Source: Pseudomonas xionganensis
GTDB lineage: Bacteria; Pseudomonadota; Gammaproteobacteria; Pseudomonadales; Pseudomonadaceae
Direction: 5' to 3'
Assembly (NCBI RefSeq): GCF_009763245.1
Contig: NZ_WKJZ01000001.1
Coordinates: 2,620,941-2,684,940 of the forward strand
DNA: 64,000 nt
Shown: one piece after another, positions 38,124 through 46,613 of the stretch
How positions within the stretch are numbered: position 1 is the stretch's first letter
How the letters are laid out: each line of letters opens with the position of its first letter
Notes under the pieces: model-generated
Seen by the model: only the letters and a program-made list of their open reading frames with translations
Databases searched by the model: none
Told to the model about the DNA's origin: nothing
Position numbers and translations under genes: made by a program

Positions 38124-40049
38124 ATGCGCAGCCGTTTATTCAGTTTTGCTTCCTGCCTGCTGCTGGTCAGCCTCGGCACCTCTGCGGCCCAGGCCGCCAC
38201 TCTGGCGCAGCAGCGCCAGTATTACGACCAGGCCAAAGCCGCCCTGGCCAAAGGTGACAAGGCCCCCTACCAGCGCTATGCCAGCGCCCTGCGAGATTAC
38301 CCGCTGACGCCCTATCTGGCCTATGACGAGCTGACCGCCCGCCTGAAATGGGCCAGCAATGACGAAATCGAAAAATTCCTGACCGAGCATGGCGACCTGC
38401 CGCAAATCGGCTGGATGAAGCTGCGCTGGCTGCGTTGGCTGGCAGAACGCGGCGAATGGCAGACGTTCGCCAATCATTACGACCCCAGCCTCAACTTCAC
38501 CGAACTGGATTGCCTGTATGGCGAATATCAGCTCAGGCACGGCATGCTCAAGGAAGGTCATGCCACCGCACAGAATCTCTGGCTGGTGGGCAAGTCCCAG
38601 CCCAATGCCTGCGACCCGCTGTTCGCCCGCTGGGCCGCCGCCGGCCATCTCACCGAACAAATGCGCTGGCAGCGTCTGAAACTGGCGGCCGAAGCACGCA
38701 ATACCGGCCTGATGACCTTTCTCAGCCGCGACCTGAGCAGCCTCAAGAAACATGGCCAGCTGATGCTGGAGGTGGCCAGAAAACCCGCCATTCTCAGCCA
38801 GACCCAACGCTTCCAGCCCGCCGATGCGGCCATGGCCGATGTGGTGAGCCTGGGCCTGCGCCGCCTGTTCCGCCAGGAGCCGGACAAGGCCCTGAGCCTG
38901 CTGGACACCTACGGCAAGCGCATGCCCTTCTCCGCCGAGGAAAAGACCGCCATTGCCCGGGATATCGGCACCCTGCTGGCCAAACGCTTCGACCCCCGCG
39001 GCCTGCAGATCATGGCTCAATACGATCCACAGCTGCGCGACAACAGCGTCAGCGAATGGCGCACACGCCTGTTGCTGCGCCTGGGCCGCTGGAATGAAGC
39101 CAACCAGCTGACCCGACAGATGCCCCAGGATCTGAGCAACAGCAACCGCTGGCGCTACTGGCAGGCGCGCAGCCTGCAACTGGCTCAACCCAACAGCCAG
39201 GAGCCCAAGGCGCTGTACCAGCAGCTGGCCGGGGAGCGCGACTTCTATGGTTTTATGGCCGCCGATCAGGTGCAGGCGCCCTATCAGCTCAACAACAAAC
39301 CGCTGCAGCTCAGCCCGAAAACCGTGCAAAAGGTGCGAAATGCCGCCGGTATTCGCCGGGCGATGGAGTTTTATGAGCGCGGACAGATCGACGACAGCCG
39401 CCGCGAGTGGTATCACGCCAGCCGCCTGTTCAGTCGTGACGAAACCGTGGCCCAGGCGCGCCTGGCCTATGACAAGGGCTGGTATTTCCCGGCCATTCGC
39501 ACCATCAGTACCGCCCAGTACTGGGACGACCTGGAAGTGCGCTTCCCCATGGCCCACCGCGAGCACCTGGTACGCGAGGCCAAGAATCGTGATATCCACT
39601 CCAGCTGGGTATTCGCCATTACCCGCCAGGAAAGCGCCTTTATGGCCGACGCCAAGTCCCATGCCGGGGCCATGGGCCTGATGCAGCTGATGCCAGGCAC
39701 CGCAAAGGAAACCGCCAAACGTTTCGGCATCCCCCTGTCCTCGCCACAGCAGGCCCTGCGCCCGGATATCAATATCCAGCTCGGCACGGCCTACATGAGC
39801 CAGATCTATGGCCAGTTCAACGGCAACCGGGTACTGGCCTCCGCGGCCTACAATGCCGGCCCCGGCCGCGTGCGTCAGTGGCTGCGTGGCGCCGACCACC
39901 TGCCCTATGACGTCTGGGTGGAGAACATCCCCTTCGACGAAACCCGCCAGTATGTGCAGAACGTGCTGTCCTACTCGGTGATCTACGGTGACAAGCTCAA
40001 CGCCCCGCAGCCGCTAGTGGCCTGGCACGAGCGCTATTTCGATCAGTAA
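38124..40049 (+). CDS. slt: Soluble lytic murein transglycosylase
   Basis: Periplasmic enzyme that cleaves peptidoglycan to 1,6-anhydro-muropeptides, the input of the NagZ recycling route. A signal peptide (MRSRLFSFASCLLLVSLGTS, cleavage after AQA near residue 25) precedes the long superhelical U and L domains. The C-terminal SLT domain shows ITRQESAFMADAKSHAGAMG near residue 495 (catalytic Glu) and LMQLMPGTAKETA. NAGPGRVRQWL near 585 is the last family motif. 641 aa fits Slt70. Divergent from uup. Confidence 0.95.
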   Translation: MRSRLFSFASCLLLVSLGTSAAQAATLAQQRQYYDQAKAALAKGDKAPYQRYASALRDYPLTPYLAYDELTARLKWASNDEIEKFLTEHGDLPQIGWMKLRWLRWLAERGEWQTFANHYDPSLNFTELDCLYGEYQLRHGMLKEGHATAQNLWLVGKSQPNACDPLFARWAAAGHLTEQMRWQRLKLAAEARNTGLMTFLSRDLSSLKKHGQLMLEVARKPAILSQTQRFQPADAAMADVVSLGLRRLFRQEPDKALSLLDTYGKRMPFSAEEKTAIARDIGTLLAKRFDPRGLQIMAQYDPQLRDNSVSEWRTRLLLRLGRWNEANQLTRQMPQDLSNSNRWRYWQARSLQLAQPNSQEPKALYQQLAGERDFYGFMAADQVQAPYQLNNKPLQLSPKTVQKVRNAAGIRRAMEFYERGQIDDSRREWYHASRLFSRDETVAQARLAYDKGWYFPAIRTISTAQYWDDLEVRFPMAHREHLVREAKNRDIHSSWVFAITRQESAFMADAKSHAGAMGLMQLMPGTAKETAKRFGIPLSSPQQALRPDINIQLGTAYMSQIYGQFNGNRVLASAAYNAGPGRVRQWLRGADHLPYDVWVENIPFDETRQYVQNVLSYSVIYGDKLNAPQPLVAWHERYFDQ

Positions 40050-40099
40050 TGTGGTAACAGGCTGGCGGCAGGGCGCGACACTGGCCCACCGCCTTAACC

Positions 40100-40906
40100 C
40101 TACTCCAACACGTCTACCGGCATACCCAGCTGCAAGTGCCCGCTACCGCAGGCAATCAGGTTCTGGCCGAAGTACACCTCACCATCGCGCTCGCGATAGC
40201 GTTTCAGAGTACTCAGGGGTTCACGGTCGGCGCTGCGCTCGCCGGTGTGTGGATCCAGGGTGGTCATGATGCAGCGTGAACAGCCTTTGGCGACGCGGAA
40301 CTCCAGCCCACCTATGCGGATACGCTTCCAGCCGTCCTCAGCGTAGGGCGCGCTGTCGGCCACCACCAGGTTCGGTCGAAAACGCAGCATCTCCAGCGGC
40401 CGTCCGACACGGGCACTCAGGTCACCCAGCGAGGCCTGACCAATCAGCAACAGGGGAAAACCATCGGCGAAAGCCACCTTATCGCCGACCTCGGCATAGG
40501 CTGGCGCCACCTGTCTGGCTCTGGCCAGGGGCACATAGACCAACCGGCAGTCGCGGCCAAGCCAGCGGCTGAGCCAGGTCGCTGCCGCGTCACCGGCATC
40601 CGGCACTTGCAGACTGTCGCTCCAGACACTGACATCACGCAGCTCGGCGGTCGCATCCGGTACAGCCACCGCCAGCTCGGGCATACCCGGCGCGCTCAGC
40701 AGCAGCGAATGCTCTGCCTGCCAATGAGCCTGTATGCGCCCCATTTGCGGCAAAAGACGCTGGGTAATAAACCGCCCACTCGCCGTATCGACTACCATCC
40801 AACGGCGATCGCCCAGCAGCCCCAACCCATCGACTGGGCTACTCTGCAAGACCTGACCGGCAGCAGACTTCATTGGATAGCGGTACAACCCGGAGAGATG
40901 CGGCAT
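40100..40906 (-). CDS. MOSC-domain protein (YcbX/mARC-like)
   Basis: Predicted molybdenum-cofactor-binding reductase related to YcbX and mARC, which reduce N-hydroxylated compounds. The N-terminal MOSC_N barrel (LSGLYRYPMKSAAGQVLQ, GLGLLGDRRWMVVD) and the MOSC domain (MLRFRPNLVV near residue 175, then AKGCSRCIMTTLDPHTG near 205, with the Cys that ligates Mo) are visible. There is no fused ferredoxin domain, unlike E. coli YcbX; 268 aa is the short form. ATG 40906 shares a CATG with the start of the divergent lipoprotein gene. Confidence 0.87.
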   Translation of the reverse strand: MPHLSGLYRYPMKSAAGQVLQSSPVDGLGLLGDRRWMVVDTASGRFITQRLLPQMGRIQAHWQAEHSLLLSAPGMPELAVAVPDATAELRDVSVWSDSLQVPDAGDAAATWLSRWLGRDCRLVYVPLARARQVAPAYAEVGDKVAFADGFPLLLIGQASLGDLSARVGRPLEMLRFRPNLVVADSAPYAEDGWKRIRIGGLEFRVAKGCSRCIMTTLDPHTGERSADREPLSTLKRYRERDGEVYFGQNLIACGSGHLQLGMPVDVLE

Positions 40907-41393
40907 GACCCAGCCTTCCTTTTGGCAAAAAGCCCTTATACGGACAAGCTGTAAACCCTACAAGCCATGGCTGGCCCTGCCCTTGCTCACGCTGTTAACC
41001 GCCTGCAGTGGCAGCGTCCCGGACAACCTGGGCGTGCGCGACGGGCGCCTGGCACCCTGCCCCAGCTCACCCAACTGCGTCAGCAGCCAGGCCAGCGGCG
41101 AACACTATATCGAGCCTCTGGCCCTCGAGGGCTCAGCCGAACGCACCCAGCAGTTGCTCAAGCAGGTATTGGCAAGCGAGCCACGCATGAGCCTGGTACA
41201 GGAGCAGGAAGGTTACCTGCGCGCCGAATACACCAGCCGCCTGATGCGTTTTGTCGATGACCTGGAATTTGTCATTGGCGCGCAAGCAGTCGATCTACGC
41301 TCGGCTTCGCGCCTGGGCTATTCGGACCTGGGGGCCAACCGCACGCGCATCGAACACTTGCGCCAACAGCTGGCGGCCCAACCCTCGGAATGA
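40905..41393 (+). CDS. DUF1499 lipoprotein
   Basis: 162 aa. A lipoprotein signal (LALPLLTLLTACSG) ends at a Cys near residue 34 after an unusually long basic N-region (MTQPSFWQKALIRTSCKPYK). The mature part has the DUF1499 pattern: LAPCPSSPNCVSSQ, then FVIGAQAVDLRSASRLGYSDLGANRTRIEHLR near 120-150. ATG 40905 overlaps the divergent MOSC start by two bases, so its ribosome site (GGAGAGATGCGGC) lies inside the MOSC gene; no other in-frame start before the lipobox is apparent. Function unknown, envelope location likely. Confidence 0.82.
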   Translation: MTQPSFWQKALIRTSCKPYKPWLALPLLTLLTACSGSVPDNLGVRDGRLAPCPSSPNCVSSQASGEHYIEPLALEGSAERTQQLLKQVLASEPRMSLVQEQEGYLRAEYTSRLMRFVDDLEFVIGAQAVDLRSASRLGYSDLGANRTRIEHLRQQLAAQPSE

Positions 41394-41405
41394 TGGACAG
41401 CGCCT

Positions 41406-42341
41406 TTACTGGCCTGGGTTGTCCAGCAGCAGGCGCTCGCGCACCACATCCACCAGCTTGTCGGGCTGGAACTTGGAGAGGAAGTTGTCGCAGCCGACCT
41501 TCTTCACCATGGCGTCATTGAAGCTGCCGGACAGTGAGGTGTGCAGCACCACATAGAGGTCTTTCAGACGAGGGTCGTTGCGGATCTCGCTGGTCAGGCG
41601 GTAGCCATCCATCTCGGGCATTTCCGCATCGGTGAAGATCATCAGCAGCTTGTCGGTCATCACCTCGCCGCTGTCCGCCCACTGTTTCAGCAGGTTCAGC
41701 GCCTTGAGCCCGTCACTGGCCATATGCAGACGCATGCCCAGCTGCGAGAGGGTATCGCGCAGCTGGGTCAGGGCCACGCTGGAGTCATCCACCAGCAACA
41801 CTTCACGGCCACGAGCCTTTTCCAGCAACGGGTCGCCGAGCTTTTCCTCGGAAACCTTGGTGCTCATCGGCACGATCTCGGCCAGCACCTTTTCCACATC
41901 GATGATCTCGACGATCTGCTCGTCGACCTTGGTAATGGCGGTCAGATAATGCTGGCGTCCGGCACCACCGGGCGGAGGCTGGATCGACTCCCAGTTGAGG
42001 TTGAGGATGCGGTCGACACTGCCCACCAGAAAGGCCTGCACCGAACGGTTGTACTCGGTGACAATAATGGTGCTGCGCTCATCCGGTACGATCGGACGCA
42101 TGCCGATGGCCTGGGACAGGTCGATCACCGGCAGGGTCTGACCACGCAGATTGACCACCCCGCAGACAAAGCGATGACGCTGGGGCATCAGCGTCAGCTT
42201 GGGCATCTGCAGCACTTCCTGCACCTTGAACACGTTGATGGCAAACAGCTGCCGCCCCGCCAGGCGGAACATCAGGATTTCCAGGCGGTTCTCACCCACC
42301 AGCTGGGTGCGTTGGTTTACCGAGTCGAGAATGCCAGCCAT
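41406..42341 (-). CDS. cheV: Chemotaxis coupling protein CheV
   Basis: Couples chemoreceptors to CheA and acts as a phosphate sink. The CheW-like N-terminal domain covers about residues 15-165 (ILMFRLAGRQLFAINVFKVQEVL, FVCGVVNLRGQTLPVIDLS). The receiver domain covers 180-300 (EVLLVDDSSVALTQL; phospho-Asp in MIFTDAEMPEMDGYRL near 238; Lys in NFLSKFQPD). Both domains look intact and 311 aa is typical. No other che genes are adjacent. It converges on the lipoprotein gene, 13 bp between stops. Confidence 0.95.
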   Translation of the reverse strand: MAGILDSVNQRTQLVGENRLEILMFRLAGRQLFAINVFKVQEVLQMPKLTLMPQRHRFVCGVVNLRGQTLPVIDLSQAIGMRPIVPDERSTIIVTEYNRSVQAFLVGSVDRILNLNWESIQPPPGGAGRQHYLTAITKVDEQIVEIIDVEKVLAEIVPMSTKVSEEKLGDPLLEKARGREVLLVDDSSVALTQLRDTLSQLGMRLHMASDGLKALNLLKQWADSGEVMTDKLLMIFTDAEMPEMDGYRLTSEIRNDPRLKDLYVVLHTSLSGSFNDAMVKKVGCDNFLSKFQPDKLVDVVRERLLLDNPGQ

Positions 42342-42618
42342 TGCTTACTCCAGATGGGTCTGCCTATTGAGCCTAGCTCAGATACACCAGCATATCGGCT
42401 AATGCCCGCAACACTAAAGCCATATGGCGCCGGGCCATCATGCACCAGGGCGAAGGTAGGCACCAGATGCAGAGCAGCGGCAGGCCTTGAGCAGGCAAGA
42501 AACGCGTGACCGCCGCCAAAAAATCGATTTAGTAGATATTAAAACCGCATTTTTTGATTTTTTATTATTCATAAACTGATAGATCATCCTTGCATCGCCC
42601 CTTGATGAGGATATGCCG

Positions 42619-43317
42619 ATGATCGAAGTACGCCCCTTTGCCCAGCTTGGCGCAGCCCGGCATGGCTGGCTGGATGCCCATCACCATTTCTCCTTTGCCG
42701 AATACTATGACCCCGAGCGGATGAGCTGGGGCAGCCTGCGGGTCTGGAATGACGATGAAATCGCGCCGCATTCGGGCTTCCCACCCCACCCGCATCGGGA
42801 TATGGAGATCATCACCTATATCCGCCAGGGCGCCATCACCCACAAGGACAGCCTGGGCAATATGGGCCGTACCGAAGCCGGCGACGTGCAGGTGATGAGC
42901 GCCGGCAGCGGCATCCGCCATAGCGAGTTCAACCTGGAAGACCAGCCGACCCGGCTGTTCCAGATCTGGATCCAGCCCAATCAGGCGGGCCTGCCGCCAT
43001 CCTGGGGCAGCAAGCCGTTTCCCAAGGGCGAGCGCGCCGGCGCCTTCGTTACCCTGGCCAGCGGCTATGCCGAGGACGGCGACGCCCTGCCGATTCGTGC
43101 CGACGCACGTCTGGCCGCCGCCACTTTGGCCAAGGGCCAGAGTGCCGAGTATCTGCTGGGGAGCAAGCGCAAAGCCTATCTGGTAGGTGCCAGCGGCCGC
43201 TTCGAGGTCAACGGCATCAAGGCCGAGGCTCGCGACGGCGTGGCGATCAAGGATGAAGCCGTACTGCGCATCACCGCCCTGGAAGACAGCGAACTGGTGC
43301 TGGTGGATATGGGCTAG
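42619..43317 (+). CDS. Pirin-family protein (YhhW-like)
   Basis: Bicupin protein of the pirin family; some members (YhhW) show quercetin 2,3-dioxygenase activity, and the cellular role is unclear. The metal site is readable in the first cupin: FPPHPHRDMEIITY (two His near residue 57) and IRHSEFN (His and Glu near 100). The second cupin (SAEYLLGSKRKAYLVGASG onward) lacks an obvious metal set. ATG 42619 is preferred over 42613 because GAGG is then eight bases away. The 270-bp gap before it is A/T-rich near 42540-42580. Confidence 0.88.
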   Translation: MIEVRPFAQLGAARHGWLDAHHHFSFAEYYDPERMSWGSLRVWNDDEIAPHSGFPPHPHRDMEIITYIRQGAITHKDSLGNMGRTEAGDVQVMSAGSGIRHSEFNLEDQPTRLFQIWIQPNQAGLPPSWGSKPFPKGERAGAFVTLASGYAEDGDALPIRADARLAAATLAKGQSAEYLLGSKRKAYLVGASGRFEVNGIKAEARDGVAIKDEAVLRITALEDSELVLVDMG

Positions 43318-43333
43318 CGGTGTAGACCCTAAG

Positions 43334-43366
43334 CCCTCTCTCCCTGCCCTCCCTCAGGGAGAGGGG
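43334..43366. repeat. Short palindromic repeat, CTCTCCC family, copy 1
   Basis: CTCTCCCTGCC followed by CTCCCTCAGGGAGAGGGG: a copy of the GC-rich palindrome also found at 51492-51593 and 57103-57142. It lies between the convergent pirin and FGGY kinase genes, where it could act as a terminator-like hairpin. Confidence 0.75.
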
Positions 43367-43403
43367 CGCCAACCCCTGGTCCGTTTGACGCCCGCTACCT
43401 GCC

Positions 43404-44963
43404 TCAAGCCGGGTAGCCGGTAATCCGGCGGATACTCTGGTACAGCGGCTTCAGCTGCTTGTACATGCGCTGGTAGACCTGGCTGTAGAGCTGCTGATAG
43501 GTGTGCTGCGCCTCGGGATCGGGATTGAACACCCGCCCTACCCGGGTCATGGCGGCAATGGCCGTGGGGTAATCCGGGTACAGACCCAGGCCCACGGCGC
43601 AGTTGATCGCCGCGCCCAGGCCGCTGGTTTCATACAAGTGCGGACGCTCGGCCGGCAGGCCGAAGATATCGGCGGTCAGTTGCATGGCCGCATCGCTCTG
43701 CGAGCCGCCGCCGGAAACGCGCAAGCGGGTGATTCGCGTGCCCGAGCGCTTCTCGATCTTCTCCTTGCCCTGGCGCAGGGCATAGGCCAGCCCCTCCAGA
43801 ATCGCCCGGTAGATATGGGCGCGGGTGTGCACGTCGCCAAAACCGATGATCGAGCCCTTGGCCTCCAGCCCCGGCTCGCGGATGCCCGGCGACCAGTAGG
43901 GCTGCAGCATCAGGCCCATGGAGCCGGCCGGCACACTGTTGACCAACTCATCGAACAACGCCTCGGGCTCGACGCCCAGCTCCTTGGCCCGCTGCATCTC
44001 GCGCAGGCCGAACTCCTGCTTGAACCAGCTGACCATCCAGAAGCCGCGGTAAATCATCACCTCGGTATTGAAGTGATCGGGAATCGCCGCCGGATAGGGC
44101 GGCATCAGCGGGATGGTTTCCAGGTAGCGGCTGCGGGTGGTGTTGATGGTCGCCGTGGTGCCATAGGACAGGCAGGCCGTGCTCGACTCCACACCGCCAG
44201 CGCCGAGCACCTCGCAGGCCTTGTCGGCCCCAGCGGCAACCAGTGGCAAGCCTTCGGGGATGCCGGTATGGTGACTGGCCGCCGCGCTGATATGGCCAAG
44301 CAGTTCACCGGGTTTGTATAGCTCGGGCAACTGCTCGCGGCGCACCGGCAGCGCCTGCCATTTCCAGTCGCTGCCCTTGGCCCACTGCAGGCGCTTGTAG
44401 TCGAACGGCAGGTAGGCCACGCAGCTGGTCAGGGAATCGACGAACCTGCCGCACAGCCGATGGGTGAGAAAGCCCGAGAGCAGCAGCACCTTGTGGGTCT
44501 TGGCCCAGATCTCCGGCTGATGCTGGGCGATCCAGTTGACTTCGGCCTGGGCGCGAAAATGATCCACCGTGGCCTGCACCCCGGCCAGTTTGAACAGCCA
44601 GCCCCAGGGCCCCTTGATCGGCTCACGCACCTCGGCCTGGCGCTGATCGAGCCAGAGCATGGCCGGGCGCAGCGGCATGCCCTGGGCGTCAACATTGATC
44701 AGGCTGCCGCGCTGGGTGGTCAGCGACACGCCGCGGATCTGGCTGCGGTCGATATCCACCTGCTGCCACAGCTGCGCACAGGCCTCACCCAGGCTGGCCC
44801 AATAATACTCGGGGTCCTGCTCGGCCCAGCCGGGTTGCTTGGAGTAATAGGCCTCAAGTTCCACCTTGCCCTTGCCGAGCAGGTTGCCCTGAAGATCGAA
44901 CAGCAGCGCGCGGATGCTCTGGGTGCCATTGTCGATGGCCAGCAGATAGTTTTTATCGCTCAA
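43404..44963 (-). CDS. FGGY-family carbohydrate/glycerol-type kinase
   Basis: Predicted sugar or polyol kinase. It starts NYLLAIDNGTQSIRALLFD (phosphate-binding motif), has GVSLTTQRGSLINVD near residue 70, GADKACEVLGAGGVESSTACLSYGT near 240, and the FGGY signature region ILEGLAYALRQGKEKIE near 395. No ATG is near the domain start; TTG 44963 (MSDKNYL) is preceded by AAGG at eight bases and gives 519 aa, normal for the family. A palindromic repeat separates it from the GlpD-like gene. It resembles the kinase next to an AGPS-like oxidase in other bacteria (E. coli ygcE/ygcU, from memory). Substrate unknown. Confidence 0.85.
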   Translation of the reverse strand: MSDKNYLLAIDNGTQSIRALLFDLQGNLLGKGKVELEAYYSKQPGWAEQDPEYYWASLGEACAQLWQQVDIDRSQIRGVSLTTQRGSLINVDAQGMPLRPAMLWLDQRQAEVREPIKGPWGWLFKLAGVQATVDHFRAQAEVNWIAQHQPEIWAKTHKVLLLSGFLTHRLCGRFVDSLTSCVAYLPFDYKRLQWAKGSDWKWQALPVRREQLPELYKPGELLGHISAAASHHTGIPEGLPLVAAGADKACEVLGAGGVESSTACLSYGTTATINTTRSRYLETIPLMPPYPAAIPDHFNTEVMIYRGFWMVSWFKQEFGLREMQRAKELGVEPEALFDELVNSVPAGSMGLMLQPYWSPGIREPGLEAKGSIIGFGDVHTRAHIYRAILEGLAYALRQGKEKIEKRSGTRITRLRVSGGGSQSDAAMQLTADIFGLPAERPHLYETSGLGAAINCAVGLGLYPDYPTAIAAMTRVGRVFNPDPEAQHTYQQLYSQVYQRMYKQLKPLYQSIRRITGYPA

Positions 44964-44981
44964 GACATCATCCTTAGCTCT

Positions 44982-45034
44982 GTAGGGTGCGCCATGCGCA
45001 CCGCCTTGTTCTCGGTGCGCGCGGCGCACCCTAC
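44982..45034. repeat. Palindromic repeat, GTAGGGTGCGCC family, copy 1
   Basis: Inverted ends GTAGGGTGCGCC and GGCGCACCCTAC enclose a second inverted pair (TGCGCACCG/CGGTGCGC). It lies between the GlpD-like and FGGY kinase genes, and its terminal GTAG contains the TAG stop codon of the GlpD-like gene. Confidence 0.85.
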
Positions 45035-46611
45035 GGTTCTGGCAGGCTGTAACAGCGCTGCCACAACGCCAGATAATCGGCCTCTTCCTGCTGCCAGCGC
45101 GCGTTATCCCAGCCCAGCCGTGCCTGACACAGCGCGCGGATACGCGGCAGTTCGGCCGCCGCGCCGTGCGCCAGCAACAAACCCAGACGGGTGCGGCGCA
45201 GCAGCAGATCATCCAGATGCAGCACCAGTTCCTGCTCGGCCGCCCAGGCCAGTTCGGCCCACAGGGTGTCCGTACCGGCCACCTGTTCGACACCCAACTC
45301 CTCACTCAGCGCCAACAGCTGCGGCAGTGCCCGGCCATAACGACCAATCAGGCGCTTCTGCTGGGCCGGACTTAGCACGGGCATCGGCTGAGCGGGCACG
45401 GGAGCGAAAGTCGCCGCACCCTGATCATCCACAGTACGACCGACCATGGCCGCGCAGGCCTGCAGCACCTCCAGCGCCAGCAGGCGGAAGGTGGTCAGCT
45501 TGCCGCCGGCCAGGGTCACGCAGCCGGGCTCGACCCACAGCGCATGCTCGCGTTTTTCATCCGAAGGTTTGCGCCCCGGCGCGCCGTCGCTGACCACCGG
45601 GCGTACACCAGCCCAGGTCGACAGCACATCCGCAGCTTGAATACCGGCGGCGGGAAACTGCTGAGCGCAGGCCGCCAGCAGATAATCGACCTCATCCGGA
45701 CTGATCCGCGCCTCTTCGGCCAATGGCGCCGGGTGATCCAGATCGGTGGTGCCAATCACCGTCGCCCCTTCCCAGGGGAAGACAAATACCGGTCTACGGT
45801 CTTGCTGATGCATAAAGCTAAAGGCATGGGCCACCGGAAGGCGCCAGGCCGGCAACAGCAGGTGGCTGCCACGCAGTGGGCGGATATGCTCCAGGCCAGT
45901 CTTTTTGCGTAACTGATCGGCCCAGGTGCCCGTAGCCTGGGCCACGGCGCGGGTATTAAAGCCGTAGCGCAGGCCGGTTTCGCTGTCCTCGGCGAGCAGG
46001 CCAGTGACCCGCCCGTCCTCACGCAGCAGCTCGACCACCCGCATGCCATTGAGCGCTTCAGCACCCTCGGCACGCGCCTCACCCAGCACCCGCTGCACCA
46101 ACCGCGCATCGTCGGTCACCGCATCGAAAAAGCGTGTGCCGCCGAGCAGGCCGTCTTCCTTGATACCTGGTGCCAGATAGCGCAGCTGCTGCAACGGGTA
46201 GTACAGATGATTGCGCTTGCCGGCCAGAGCGTCATACACCGCCAGCAGGCCGCCGAATACCTTGGGGCCGGGAAAGCCGCCCTGGTAATGCGCCATGATA
46301 AAACTCAAGGGGTCGACCAGCCCCGGCGCTTCTTGCAGCAGACGCTGGCGCTCGCGTACCGAATCGCGGGTCAAACCAAACTGGCCCTTGGCGATATAGC
46401 GCAGGCCGCCGTGAACCATCTTCGACGAGCGACTGGAAGTGCCCCAGGCGAAGTCGCGCTGCTCCAGCAGCAGGCATTTCCAGCCGCGCCGCGCCGCTTC
46501 CCGCAGAATCCCGGCACCGCTGATGCCGCCGCCGACCACAATCAAATCCCAGTCGCGGGCGGCCAGCTCAGGCAAGGCCTGTTCACGCCAGGCGGCGTTC
46601 CACTGGCTCAT
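45031..46611 (-). CDS. GlpD-like FAD-dependent glycerol-3-phosphate dehydrogenase family protein
   Basis: Flavoprotein of the GlpD/DAO family. FAD-binding DLIVVGGGISGAGILREAARRG near residues 22-42 and the GlpD hallmark TSSRSSKMVHGGLRYI near 58-73 are present, with GTTDLDHPAPL near 290 and LAGGKLTTFRLLALEVLQ near 370 and a C-terminal helical domain. It is distinct from housekeeping glpD in context: it sits between an AGPS-like oxidase and an FGGY kinase and may oxidise a phosphorylated glycerol derivative at C2. ATG 46611 is chosen (AGGA six to seven bases upstream); ATG 46614 overlaps the previous TGA. 526 aa. Confidence 0.87.
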   Translation of the reverse strand: MSQWNAAWREQALPELAARDWDLIVVGGGISGAGILREAARRGWKCLLLEQRDFAWGTSSRSSKMVHGGLRYIAKGQFGLTRDSVRERQRLLQEAPGLVDPLSFIMAHYQGGFPGPKVFGGLLAVYDALAGKRNHLYYPLQQLRYLAPGIKEDGLLGGTRFFDAVTDDARLVQRVLGEARAEGAEALNGMRVVELLREDGRVTGLLAEDSETGLRYGFNTRAVAQATGTWADQLRKKTGLEHIRPLRGSHLLLPAWRLPVAHAFSFMHQQDRRPVFVFPWEGATVIGTTDLDHPAPLAEEARISPDEVDYLLAACAQQFPAAGIQAADVLSTWAGVRPVVSDGAPGRKPSDEKREHALWVEPGCVTLAGGKLTTFRLLALEVLQACAAMVGRTVDDQGAATFAPVPAQPMPVLSPAQQKRLIGRYGRALPQLLALSEELGVEQVAGTDTLWAELAWAAEQELVLHLDDLLLRRTRLGLLLAHGAAAELPRIRALCQARLGWDNARWQQEEADYLALWQRCYSLPEP

Positions 46612-46613
46612 CA

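Noticed and set aside
38136..39899. A 587-codon minus-strand frame opposite slt
   Set aside because: Slt has its signal peptide and catalytic motifs in the plus frame; the antisense frame shows none.
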